This document shows, piece after piece, positions 22,200-33,555 of a stretch of DNA of 64,000 bases. A program made the translations under genes and the position numbers. This DNA comes from Scatophagus argus. Taxonomy: Eukaryota > Chordata > Actinopteri > Scatophagidae. Each line of letters starts with the position of its first letter. The stretch's first letter is position 1. The DNA is taken from the NCBI RefSeq assembly GCF_020382885.2, contig NC_058494.1:28623225-28687224 (forward strand), in the 5' to 3' direction. The notes under the pieces are model-generated. The model was given only the letters and a program-made list of their open reading frames with translations. It did not search any database and was not told the origin of the DNA.

Positions 22200-24175
22200 A
22201 GTTAAGTACTGTAGTATTTACACCTCTGGAAATATGGTTGTGAAAGTAAGCATTTAAGTTGAACACACTGAGGGCCTCATTATTTCTACTTAAACTCTGC
22301 TGTAGAATCAAAGTTTTGCCCCAAACCGTTGAAGCTACGTTTAACGTTTTCTGTCATTTTGATCCAATATTATTTTTCTGAACATTTTATTCAAAATAGC
22401 AGAAATGACATAAATCCTGTTGTTTGCTGGCAACAAACACCAGCTGTACAATCAAAACGCACCCTGGAGCTGATGTTGGACATCTGGAACTCAGGGTCAC
22501 GTGGACATCAGGTGTTTCCTGAAGCTGCAGGTGGAATTCATAACTGATGTCCCACAAGAGGTTCTTCATTTCATCCATGACATCAACATGTCTGCTTCTG
22601 ATTGGTTCACCAGGTTGTGCGATGTCACTGGGCCCCATTCACACCTGGCATTGCATCTCAAGCGAGCACTTGTGATTGGCTCTCACTTCCTCACTCGGTG
22701 TACAAATAAGGACATCATCCTGTCATTTTTACCTGTCGCACCAACAGGAGCAGACAGGCAGCAGAAAGGTTTTATAATATTTTGCTAAGGGTAAAAAAAT
22801 TGTCACAGCTGACCACTTCAATCCGATTTTACTTTAATATTTTCTGCACAAATGTTGGAACATAAGGAAAAAAACACAATAAAAAGTCTGAACAGGAAGG
22901 ATTAATTTCAAATACCAGGCACCAAAAACCACAAAGCTCTTTTAAAAACTGTTTCACATCAAGAATAAAAACAGGAACAACACGTGTGTGGAAGTCAGTT
23001 TAAGATACTGAGGGTTGGTCACCTGTCTGTTCACACCTGGTCTGCTCTGTAAACCATCACTACAGCTTCCTCGTTTCACACAGGACCTTTAACAACCTTC
23101 AGAGGGGGAAAACGACCAGGTCGAGGTGTACTGTAAAAAAGCTGCAGATTCATTTACAAAAATATTTACTTTCATCTTCACAAACACAAACTGAATATTA
23201 AAACTGGCCACAAGCGCCCGTCTGTCCTGAAACGGCAGCAGCTGAACTTCATCAGGACTGCAGATTTGAGTCCAGGGACAGAACTTGGACCAGGACCAGG
23301 TCCGGTAACTGTTTCCCCTTGTTTGCACTCTTTATGCTAAGCTAAGCTAAGCTAAGCTAAGTGGCTGCTGGCTGTGGCTTCATAGTTAGCAGAGAGGGAG
23401 GAAGATGTGTCGATTAAACCTTCTGTGTGCTTTCAGTGGCCACTTTATTAGGAACTCCTAATACACAATACGTGTTCCTAATAAACTGGACTCTGAACTG
23501 TGCAGTAGTACAAATGAAGTTTCATGGATTAAATTAAGACTCTGGAAAGAAAACGTAATGAAACAAACACTTCTGTCTGATCTGGGATCAGACTGATGTG
23601 ATGAGATTCGGCCTCTGATGATCTTTCACAGTAAAGGTCACATGACTTTTTTGTTCTACGGGTGTTCCCTGTTTCTCTCTGGAGGTCAGAGGTTGACCAA
23701 TAGAAACACTCCTGGAGAGTCTGGAATATTTATTATTGATTAATTACATGAGTCACTATAATTAGCACATTACCACACTGTGGGTTGATCAATATTTATT
23801 GATTGCCTGCATCAGAAACATGAAATTGCTTTCTTTTTCAGAGCCAGGTGTGAGAACACTTTTCAGCCCTGACATCATGTGCACACCGAAGATCTGATTG
23901 GTCAGATCACAGCCCACCAGGACAAAAGCTTGACAAATTAAAGTGATGTATTTCCTGTTGATGTGGGATCATTGTAACGTGTGAACCAATGGGATGTCAG
24001 TTAGTCAGAGAGATGAGGGACAGGGGCTGGGACTTATAGTCAGGACTTGCTAACAAACATAAACCTGCTCTGATTGGTCAAACTGAACTCAGCTACAGGA
24101 ACTGGGCCACTGAGCACATCAATCCGGCCAATAAGCGGAGGAGGGCTGAAGGAGCGGAGGATGATAGGAAGGCGC
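22200..24175. other. Intergenic upstream of the SOUL gene end
   Basis: Contains a pentanucleotide run (GCTAA)5 at 23335-23361 and otherwise no recognised gene. Any SOUL 3' UTR would lie in the right-hand part; no single poly(A) signal stands out. Confidence 0.45.
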
Positions 24176-27100
24176 CTACAGGTTGCGCCTGATGAACCAG
24201 ATCTCGTTCCTGCGGCGGGGTACGCTGGGGTTCTCGTATACAGCGACCATGTAGGTGTCCCTGTGGAGTTCGTCATGGACGCCAAGAATCTCCCACAGCA
24301 GACTGATCTGACGGGTCACCGTCTCCTCTGTGGTTGTCCCAAAAAATGTCCTGACGGCCAATCAGAGAGTACAACATCATCAGTACACACTGCTCATGCT
24401 GACTGTGAGGACTCACACAGTCAGTCTTGTGAGGGTTAAAATGCTGACTGTAAACAATACATCCACCACATGAAGGACTGACGAAGACCTGAAACCACAG
24501 AGCACAATCTGTAGCTTCCTCCTGACCAAGGACCATACAGACACAGACAGACAGGCAGACAGACAGCTGTCCTCGGTGCAGGTTCTGTTGTCTGATGTTG
24601 TTTCTCACTTTGGTACGAAGCCTCATTTTGATTTGCTGTTTGTCCTGTTAAAGTTACTGCAGTAAACTGACACTACAAATCAACACTTCCTGTATATTTC
24701 TCCTCGAGAGCTGGTGCCAGGAGAATAACCTCCTGCTGAACGTCAGCAAAACTAAGGAGCTGATTGTGGACTACAGGAAGAAGCAGCAGAAGGACATCCG
24801 TCCACTCTGCATCGGCGGGTCTGAGGTGGAGAGGGTGGACAGTTTTAAATACCTCGGTGTGACCATCACACGGGACCTGTCCTGGTCACTGCACATTCAC
24901 AGGACTGTGAAGAAGGCCAGCCAGCGTCTGTTCCACCTCAGACGCCTCAGAGACTTCAGGCTCCCCCTCAAGGTGCTCAGGAACTTCTACACCTGCACCA
25001 CTGAGAGCATCTTGAGTGGGAGCATCACCACATGGAGGGGCAGCTGCACAAAGCAGGACCTCTCGTCCCTCAGGAGGGAAGTCCGCTCAGCTGAGAGGAC
25101 AATCAGAACAACTTTACCCGACCTGCAGGACATTTACACCAAACGATGCAGGTCGAGAGCTGAGAAGATCCTCAGGCAGCCCCATCACCCCGGACACTCA
25201 CTCTTCTCCCTGCTGCCATCAGGCCGTCGGTTCTGCTGCCTGAGAACCAACACTGAGAGGATGAGGAGAAGCTTCTTCCTCCAGGCCATCCGTCTGCTCA
25301 ACAGTGAGCGTTAATCTGGACAATCCTACTCCCACCTGCACTACATGTAAATACTGTACATATAAATCTGCACATTTTCACTTTTTTAATTTTATTATTT
25401 TTGTAAGGTTTCTATTTTACAATATTTAATTTTTACTTACCTATTTTTTGGTAGCAGGGACATAAAGAATTTCACTGCACATTGTACCATGTATGATTGT
25501 GTGTGTGACAAATAAACCTATCTTGTATCTTGTATCTTATCTTGTATGTTTCAAATTAAAAGCCTTCTGTAGTGACAGTGGCCTCAACAAGGTCTTTCAT
25601 CAGGCTGAAGTCTGATGCTTGTTGTGACAAATAAAAACAGCCGTGTCACCACGTCCTGATGGACGGGAGCTGCTGTGTCAGTATCCCAGTCAGCGATCTG
25701 ATACCAAACCAGCATCAGTCTAAATGACATCTAGTCTGATGTGACCTGAATGCAGCATGTCCTCTACAGCTTCAACCTGGACCTTTCAGGACAGACTCAC
25801 ATGATGTTTCAACAGAGGAAAAACATTCCTGGTACACTGATTTATTTTTTCCTAACTTTATTGACTATAAACACTAATGATGAAGATCATTTTCTACTGA
25901 AGATGACTGAAGTCTCATGAACAATGATCAACTGGACATGTGTTTGAGTTTCTGCTGAGAGACTCTGATGCTGCATTCAGGGACAGTCAGGATTTCTACG
26001 TATGCTTTGACAAAACAGTTCACTGAACAGAGACTGAATAAGATTCAGTCACTGGAACTGATCATGTTTCAAAACGTTTGACACTCAGCTGCGACTGAAC
26101 CGTACCTTCATCACAATGACGCACTCACCTGACGATCACTCTGATTGGCTCTCTGTAAACAATAGTGATGTCAGGGTCGGAGGGTCGGGGGGGATTGGTC
26201 TGAAACTCGGCGGGCAGGAAGAAAGCTGTCTGGACGTTTTTCTCAAATGTGTTTCCATCCTCCATCATGTGGATGTTACTGACCACCGGCACCGTCATTC
26301 CCAGGTACCGACCTGCCAATACATGACAATCAATTCAGATCACACGACTCATCACGCACGTACTGCCTCTGTGTTTGTGTGTCATGTTTTCTTCTTGTTT
26401 GGTTTTATTTTATATGTTATCTGTGACAGCTTAATCCCAAGCCCATCCCAGGGGGTGGAGTCAGTTGGATGAGCTGTGCTGCAAGTGGGCGGAGCCTGAC
26501 CTGCAGAGTTTTCTTTACAGATGAAGCGCATCAGTTTCATGAAGCCCATCGAGATGCTCTGCTCATACAGATCTTCACTTCTGGTCACACAGGCCCAGTG
26601 TCCTGCCGAGTACAACCGCTCCTCATAGAGCACCTCTCCCATCTGCAGAGACAGGAGGAGTCAGACAGATACACAGCACCTCCCCCGTCCACAGAGGAAA
26701 AGGACTGTAGTGGTCCGTCGTAGTCTGCAGTGGTCTGTTGTAGTCTGTCATGGTCTGTTGCGGTCTGTCGTGGTCTGTTGAGATTCTGGGGTCTTTACCT
26801 TCTCATGGCAAGATATTGGAGCAAAGGGGAGGGGCTCCCTCTGCTGGCTGTTGCGGGCCATTTCATGTATGGGTCCGGTCATTTCTGGAACACACGCACC
26901 AACAGGAAGCTGTGAGGGACACTTCACACAGCCACAACATGAGACTGCATGAAGACACCATCCAGAGGGTTACTCGAGCCTGTTGGTGTGGTTGTGATAT
27001 GGAGTCACTTGATGAGATCTGACTGACTGCTGACTGGGCTTCATGTGTGACATTTAGTCTGCAGAGCTAAATAAAAGAACTACTTAAAATGGCAGGGACC

Positions 27101-29089
27101 ATCTTTGGGATGAGTGTATCTGATGTGTACTATGAGTTTTTAGTTTGATCCATGTCCCACCTGCTAACACGGAGGGGAAGGGGCTTATGAGCTGTACTGC
27201 ACCAGCCACCAGGGAGCGATGCAGATGTTTTAGAGAGCTCTTGTGTTGTCCATCTTTACATACAGTCAGTGGTTCATATACATACAATAACAGACAGTCC
27301 TCATCAATATGAAACTGCTCATGAGATGAAAAGACAAGGAAAGCTTTGATGTTATCAAGTGGCAGTGAAGTCAATGAAAGACAGCAAAGGTGTGAGCATG
27401 TTCTACCTGAACACATTATGTAAACATTAACCCTGTAAAGAGTTAATCAGCACTGACGATTATTTTCATGCATATATGTGAGCAGGAAGTTGTGATGGGA
27501 AAAGCTGAGACACAGACGTGTGACTCATCGAACAGGTCAGTCCAGGTGTGTTCTGACAAACAACAGCTGCCATGTTGTGTGTCAGCAGCCCAGAATCCAG
27601 ATGTACTGTCCAAACAACCTCTCCTGCTACTCACTGATTACATCAGTCTGTGCCTGTCCACAACCTGGACTTACCTGTTACCTTTTTTTTTTTTCTTAGA
27701 TCTAGAACAGGGGTCGGCAACCCAAAATGTTCAAAGAGCCATATTGAACAAAAACAAATCTGTCTGGAGCCGCAAAAAAATTAAAAGCCTTATATGAAGG
27801 GAACACAGGCTGTAAGTGTATATTAGCTATATTAGCTTACTAAAATGACCAGTTTGATGAATGAATCCTTCATGTACTCACCGTCTGTGAACGGTTTTCC
27901 ACGCGTTATTATCTCCCGGGTTGCAACAAAACTAGCAGCAGAAGTGGAGTTTGGAGATGCAGTCCACTTCTTAAATCTATCTTTGCGCTCCTCTAATTTC
28001 TCCAGAAGTAAAGCAATCGCACTTTTCCTCTCACTCCCAACTGGGTGGTCTGCTGCAAATTTAGCATGCCTTCCCTGGAAATGTCTTTCCAAATGACTCT
28101 TTTTGTTATTTGACAACTTCTCATTACAAAGCAAACATGCAGGCAATCGGCAATGAAAGCAGATGATTCGGTCCATTCTTCCTTGAATCCTCTGTTCTCA
28201 TCAGCTATCTTTCGCTTTTCCCCTTTGGGATCCATGGCCCATGACACACCCGCCGGTTTGTTTACAACAGCCACCTGCGTGGCACCGCGCCGCGCTGAAA
28301 CGTGTGTCGCAGGCTATGACGCACATCGTCGTTGACAGAAATGTTGAAATTTAATATTTATTATAAACATTTTTACAGCATTGGAAAACGTTAAGAATGT
28401 TTGTGTCATGTTTGTCCTCCTACAGAAACCATATTAAAACAAAATATATATTCCCCCATTTTTTTTCCATTTTCATACATTTTTGAAAAAGCTCCAGGGA
28501 GCCACTAGGGAGGCGCTGAAGAGCCGCATGCGGCTCCAGAGCCGCGGGTTGCCGACCCCTGATCTAGAAGAGCTGTGCTGGATGGAGTCTGAGATCTCAG
28601 AATTCCATTGCCAGTTGTTGTGCATCTGAACAAAGAACTTGAATGTGAAGAGTAACATAAAATCTTCTGGCCTTGTTGTCTCTGCGACATGCTTTTATTG
28701 TGAAGGCAAAATAGGAAGGAATTATTCTCAATTATAATTTATTTCAGAGAGGAAACAAAATGGCTGCCATTGCGTGAAAAAGAATCCACCTGCCTTTCAA
28801 CAACAAGAGCTGCAACTACTCATCCTCATTATCAACTTAACCGACATCGGGTATGTCCACAGGCTGCAGCTCCTCACCTACTGGGTGCTGGCCCCGCCCC
28901 TCACCTGGAGAAACTGACACCTGATGGCCCCTCACCTGGAGGAACTGACACCTGGTGGGTGCTGGCAACCGCCTGCCAGTGTGACAGCAGTTGGTCATCT
29001 TCGTCCATTGCTTCAGGGTTGTCGGCGATGTCATCATCCAGTTGCTCATCGTCCAATCCATCGAGGTCTTCCAGTGAAATCAGAGCCAT
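24176..29089 (-). CDS. SOUL-domain heme-binding protein
   Basis: 246 aa in five exons (complement): 28936..29089, 26799..26884, 26501..26642, 26129..26312, 24176..24350, all phases consistent. The N-terminus is acidic (DDEQLDDDIADN), followed by a linker and a SOUL domain from about residue 80 to the end. Recognised pieces: MGEVLYEERLYSAGHWACV, YLGMTVPVV, TAFFLPAEFQ and the closing NEIWFIRRNL. It resembles the fish 'heme-binding protein soul3' type rather than HEBP1/2, which are shorter and lack the acidic N-terminus. SOUL proteins bind tetrapyrroles; the function of this branch is not established. Start: the ATG before ALISLEDLDG. An upstream in-frame extension is possible (see 30170..30379). 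A hAT element lies in intron 1 and a LINE in intron 4. Confident in the gene, less in the exact orthologue name. Confidence 0.92.
24697..25550 (+). mobile_element. 5'-truncated LINE with RT C-terminus
   Basis: Antisense to the host gene, in intron 4 of the SOUL gene. The frame 24766-25314 encodes the thumb and C-terminal part of a non-LTR reverse transcriptase (FKYLGVTITRDLSWSLHI, LHRLRRLRDF-like, FLLPSGRRF-like, ending AIRLLNSER), then a 230-bp AT-rich 3' UTR and a terminal TCTTGTATCTTGTATCTT simple repeat. The frame is uninterrupted, so the insertion is fairly young. Catalytic domain and 5' part are missing. Confidence 0.9.
26697..26786 (+). repeat. Imperfect minisatellite next to SOUL exon 2
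   Basis: Repeated GGTCTGTTGTAGTCTGTC-like units of about 10-20 bp in the intron between SOUL exons 2 and 3, ending 13 bp from the exon 2 donor. Confidence 0.75.
27700..28569. mobile_element. hAT-family DNA transposon, non-autonomous
   Basis: 854-bp element (27708-28561) bounded by perfect 16-bp terminal inverted repeats CAGGGGTCGGCAACCC and an exact 8-bp target-site duplication ATCTAGAA (27700-27707, 28562-28569). TIR sequence and 8-bp duplication are diagnostic of hAT (Charlie-like) elements. It holds only the N-terminal part of a transposase-related frame on the minus strand. It lies in intron 1 of the SOUL gene. Confidence 0.95.
27832..28235 (-). pseudogene. Broken hAT transposase N-terminus with BED-like finger
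   Basis: Inside the hAT element. Begins MDPKGEKRKIADENRGFKEE and continues in another frame with ACLLCNEKLSNNKKSHLERH, a CxxC...HxxxxH finger typical of transposase-derived GTF2IRD2/ZBED-like proteins. A frameshift near 28165 and loss of the whole catalytic core make it non-functional. Confidence 0.8.
28907..28958 (+). repeat. Short duplication at the SOUL exon 1 donor
   Basis: The run CTCACCTGGAGAAACTGACACCTG is repeated with one change (CTCACCTGGAGGAACTGACACCTG). The copies begin near 28907 and 28931, so the splice donor CCAG|GTGAGG exists twice, 24 bp apart. Use of the lower copy would lengthen exon 1 in frame by eight codons. Confidence 0.7.
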
Positions 29090-29439
29090 CACTGCCGTAG
29101 GAGGAGACGACCTCTGACTGCAGAGAGTCTGTGTCCACTGAGAGGAGACAGACGAATTTATTTCCTGTAAGGGAGACACAGAAACCACCTTCACTAGAGC
29201 AAACACAACAGTATGAACTTGTTAAGAGTCTCAGTCCAGTGTCCACTGCCTTCGGGCTCCATGTTTGGTCTCCACCTCCTCCTGAGGGAAACGTCTGCTC
29301 TGTCTGCTATTTGCATGAGCTCACAACACGTCTGAAGTGTTCGTATGAGCTCGTACACGTGCTGCTGGACGAGATGTGACGCGAGCTTCCAGGCAGCAGG
29401 GGAATTAACGCCACAAGTACTGAAGTACAACTTAGAGGT

Positions 29440-30160
29440 ACTTGTACTTTACTAGAGTATTTTCATTTTGTACTGCAGTAGATGATCACCAGTAATCCAC
29501 TAGTCAATAAAATATCAGTCACAACATCGTCAGGACGTCCTGCTGGTCATACTTGTGTACTGTAGCAGGGTTCATGGAGCATATTTGCAGGTTTGGTAGG
29601 ACCTGTTAGGAGATGGTTTCGATCAGCTCTTTATGTCTGAAAGTGACCTCATCAGCTCCGTTTTCTGTTGGTTTTATTGATAATCAAAAAAAAACGCTGT
29701 CGATTTGATTGACAGTTCAGAGGACAAGATGGGTATTCTTGTCAGTAAATCTGTCAGACTTCCTTTAAACAAACCGTGAATGTTAATTTATTTTGAAGAT
29801 TTGACTGAAACCTAAACAAATTTATTAAACGGTGAAATAAGATCCGTGTCGTCGGTGTAAAACCGTTAAGCTCTGGTTCCAGGCTTTCTGCGGACCTCCG
29901 GGAGGGAAAGTAGGTCAACCTGGGATCCGGTCCAAACAGACGGGCACAGACCGCTGATCCGCTTCAGGGCAGCGCGGTTCAAACAGACACACCAGCAGGA
30001 CTGGCAGGACCGCAGAGTAACCGGTTCAGATACAGGCGTGACCAGAACTGGACCAGGTTTTGAACGGTAAATTTAGCATGTTTAGCATGGAGCTGCCTCT
30101 CTGCAAACAGCAGTTAACCTGGTTATAACAGCTAGCAGATGTGTCCAGGCCGGGTCAGAA
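29440..30160. other. Likely SOUL intron or 5' flank
   Basis: No coding frame recognised. If the upstream exon at 30170-30379 is real, this is a 5' intron. Confidence 0.4.
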
Positions 30161-30169
30161 TACTGTTCA

Positions 30170-30379
30170 TCTCACCTGGTTCTGGACGCACCTTTCCGCC
30201 AGGTAAGTCTGTAGTCGCTGAAACCGTCCTTCAAATACAACATCGAAGGCCTGCTTCTTCTTCTCTGTTTCCGGTACACTGCACGCTGTGGCTACTTCAA
30301 AATAAAAGCCCGCAGCTCCAGTTGCACAGTTAGAGCAAATAAACAACGTCACTTCTTTTAAAATGAGCGAAAAGCGCAA
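30170..30379 (-). other. Candidate upstream (5') exon of the SOUL gene
   Basis: An open frame from an ATG at 30377-30379 ends in a good donor (AACCAG|GTGAGA). The next acceptor (CCCTTACAG near 29165) is in matching phase and leads in frame into the SOUL start codon. Most likely 5' UTR, but it would give an N-terminal extension of about 94 residues with no recognised domain. Confidence 0.35.
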
Positions 30380-30399
30380 AATTGTAGATGAATGATTTT

Positions 30400-31679
30400 G
30401 ATTCCCCAGTATTCGTTATCACAATTATGATAGCGAAAGCTCTCTTCTCCTCCTCGAACTGTTTTAAACCTGGAGAGCCGGAAACAGTTAACCTTATGTA
30501 GAATAAAAAGCTTTGAGGCTTTTCGTATCGTTAGGCTTGCTGTCTGTGTAAACTGTTTATACTGTTCATTAAAGTTATGTTTTAATGAGTCTGTATGAAT
30601 GTTTTTTATACAAGAAACAGGAGTTTAGGCTGAGAGTCACAAACCGAGTTTAAAAGTAATCACATCAACATTATATAAAACAATTAGTAAAGATGAAATC
30701 GATTGAAGCTGACTTAATACAAATCCATTCAATGAGATATAAAGTTTTGTTTAAATAAGTGACTAAAATGAAGCACTTCCTCAAACTTGATGTCATGCAG
30801 ACTAACAGGAACAGTGAAGGACTTTCTGTAAGGTTTTATGTGCATAAAGAACACTTAAATTTATTCTGTTTACCTTCTTCTTCAGCAACAGTGAAAATTT
30901 GAAAAGTCTTCCTGAATGCAGTTTCTTCAGTGTTTACAATTTTTGTAAATTTTCTAATGTTGTGATTCCTTATTGTACTTTTCCACATTTCTTGGCCTAT
31001 TCAACCTCCTCAAAGGTTCGGTTCACTTTAAATGTTTCAAAATTCATGATTTGAAATTTTGGGTTAAATAAATCAGTTGGATTGACATAAACATTCAAAC
31101 TCAGTCAGAGTGATCTGATAGTAAAAACGTCTTTTATTTTATAGTTTTGCACATCGGCATAAAAAAGATTTAATAAATGTAAAAACAGTTTTAAAGTTCA
31201 TATACCAGCTGACAGGTTACTGTAACCCTAGTTCTGTGATGATGGATCCCCATGCAGCTGGTGTTCACCTTCTCTGTACCTTTAGCACAAACATCTGACT
31301 GATAATCAACATTATGTTGATAATTACAGGTGATTGTTGCGACTTGCAGTAACAAACCGTAACAGGACGTGTCACAGCACCTCTGATCGATCATTTAATA
31401 ACTACTTCTCTCGATGTGAGCAAATGTTTACATTTTCTATAAAACCTCCAATGATCAAAAATTCACAACAGAAAAAAACAACTGTTTGCGGTTGTTTCAC
31501 AGACGTCCGTTATGGCAAAATACTTTTTGGGCTGCTGGGGAATTTTTCCAGTGACCACAAAAAAGAAACAGACTGAGTGGTGCTGTCATATCCACATCTA
31601 AATAATTCATGAAGCAGACAGGGACTGTTGCATACCTGACAGACCAATGTAATAAAGCTGATATTTAATAAAGGAAAAA
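30400..31679. other. Intergenic, nothing recognised
   Basis: AT-rich sequence between the SOUL 5' end and the SINE. No gene-like frame or RNA structure seen. Confidence 0.5.
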
Positions 31680-32070
31680 GAGTGCATAATGGGGGTGGTA
31701 CGGTGGTGCAGTGGTTAGCACTGTCGCCTCATAGCAAGAGGGTTCCAGGTTCGAATCCCGGTCTGGGCCCTTCTATGTGGAGTTTGCATGTTCTCCCTGT
31801 GCCTGCGTGGGTTTTCTCCGGGTTCTCCGGCTTCCTCCCACAATACCAAAAACATGCACATTAGGTTAACTGGCTGCTCTACATTGCCCCCTAGGTGTGA
31901 GTGTGAGAGTGTGTGGTTGTCTGTCTTTGTGTGTTGGCCCTGTGATTGACTGGCGACCAGTCCAGGGTGAACCCCGCCTCTCGCCCGTAGTCAGCTGGGA
32001 TAGGCTCCAGCTCCCCCAGCGACCCTCACGGATAAGCAGTATAGAAAATGGATGGATGGAGTGCATAATG
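31680..32070 (+). mobile_element. Full-length tRNA-derived SINE
   Basis: Body 31692-32058 with a 12-bp target-site duplication GAGTGCATAATG (31680-31691 and 32059-32070). The tRNA-like head has pol III box A TGGTGCAGTGG (31704-31714) and box B GTTCGAATC (31749-31757). The body contains the 'ctccgggttctccggcttcctcccac' core common in fish, and the 3' end is (ATGG)n. Orientation plus. The perfect duplication implies a recent insertion. Confidence 0.93.
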
Positions 32071-33555
32071 AGCAGGAACTATAAAAATGTTTGTTGGATA
32101 ATAATTGCAACTATAAACCATGTTAATCTGACATGTCTGTAGTTATTGTGAACACAGCCACTCACTCAACTTGATATGCTGAAATTGTGATCAAAGGTAC
32201 TGATCAACCCAATGGCTCACGTGGAGACTGTTTGTGTCTCCCGATGAGTAACAGTCCAGTATTTCCTCTGTGTTCACCCACTGGTGCCTGACTGAGTGTC
32301 TCTGCTGTCTGCTGGTCAGCAGCTCGTGTACATGGATTCTTCTTCTGAGAGCGCTGAGAGTGAACCACAACAGGATCAATAAACTCTGAGATGGAAGTCA
32401 TTATTAGACTGTACAGCCAAGGAACTGCACATTCAGCTGATGATTCACTACCATAGACAACATCATTGCTATATTCCAACTTAAAGAATTTGAGCTGTAA
32501 CACATAATTTGAAAAGAGTCTTATTTTGAAAGGATCCTTGTATGGTTTTAAAGGGATACATGAATACTCATGAGGTGACAATAAAAACAGACAAGCTAAC
32601 AAGGTTCCTGAAAACCAGCCTGATGACTGCAGGTTTCTCTGCTGGTCATGTGACCCTCATCTGCAGGGTCACATCTCATGTTTCCTGTTTGAGCTGTGAT
32701 CAAACTCAGATTTCTTGACGTGAATTAGAAAACCTCCCAACTTCTCCCTCCAAAGTCAACATCAAGTTCAGCTTTCAGCAGATAATCAACCTAAGGTCTC
32801 TACAGGTTCACATTCAGGTTTTCCATCAGTTTGTTTTGGATATCATCCTCAACATTTGGACCCATGAAGACATTTAGTTTGCAGTGGGTGTAAAACTAAA
32901 CTTCAGGTCATTCTGTTTTCTCTGCTTCTACAATGACTGCGGTGTCACATGAGGACAGCATCACACAGATCTCAAACAGACACAATACAAATACAGTTAT
33001 ACTGTATAAGTACAAAATAAACTACAGTATAAAAATCTATTTACAGTTCTGACACTTTGTCTCAGTTCACTGATCCATTGATTCACTGACATTAGAGTTT
33101 CAGTAACTGGATCAACCATTGGTCCACAGAGATCTGGATTCTGGTTCTGGACCTTTCTGTCACATGACACCTGACATCTGAACTGTTCAGTCAGGTTCTC
33201 GGTCTAGTCCTGCTTCATGTTTCCTGGTCCTAACCTACTGTGGGTCAGTCCGTCTGGACCAGCTGACAGGCTCTATACGTGTTCACTCAGTGTTGGAAAC
33301 TATTCAGGTCTGCTGTAATGCATGATGGTAGACGTTACTTGAATAGTGACCATTATTGGTTGAGTACTTTGGTGAACACTGAAGAGCAGACGATTAGTAA
33401 CAGTACAGAACCTGGCTTGGTCCTGGTTCTTTTGAAATGTGATAGTAGGGAAGCAAAAACGATCTAGTTGTGGACCACAGTCATACAATACCAGACTGTT
33501 AATTGTAACTGGTTTGGTCCTGGTTTGGTCCTAGATGGGTCAACTGCTACTGCTC
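32071..33555. other. Intergenic and probable map4k3 3' UTR
   Basis: No gene recognised. The part next to 33556 is presumably map4k3 3' UTR; I could not fix the poly(A) site. Confidence 0.45.

Noticed and set aside
28936-28952. Earlier SOUL exon 1 donor at 28952 (CAG|GTGTCA)
   Set aside because: It would splice in frame directly to exon 3, but the donor at 28936 (CCAG|GTGAGG) is stronger and is the only one in phase with the clear middle exon 26799-26884.
31700-31770. Possible tRNA gene
   Set aside because: Boxes A and B are present, but the sequence is the head of a SINE with a target-site duplication and no proper cloverleaf is evident.
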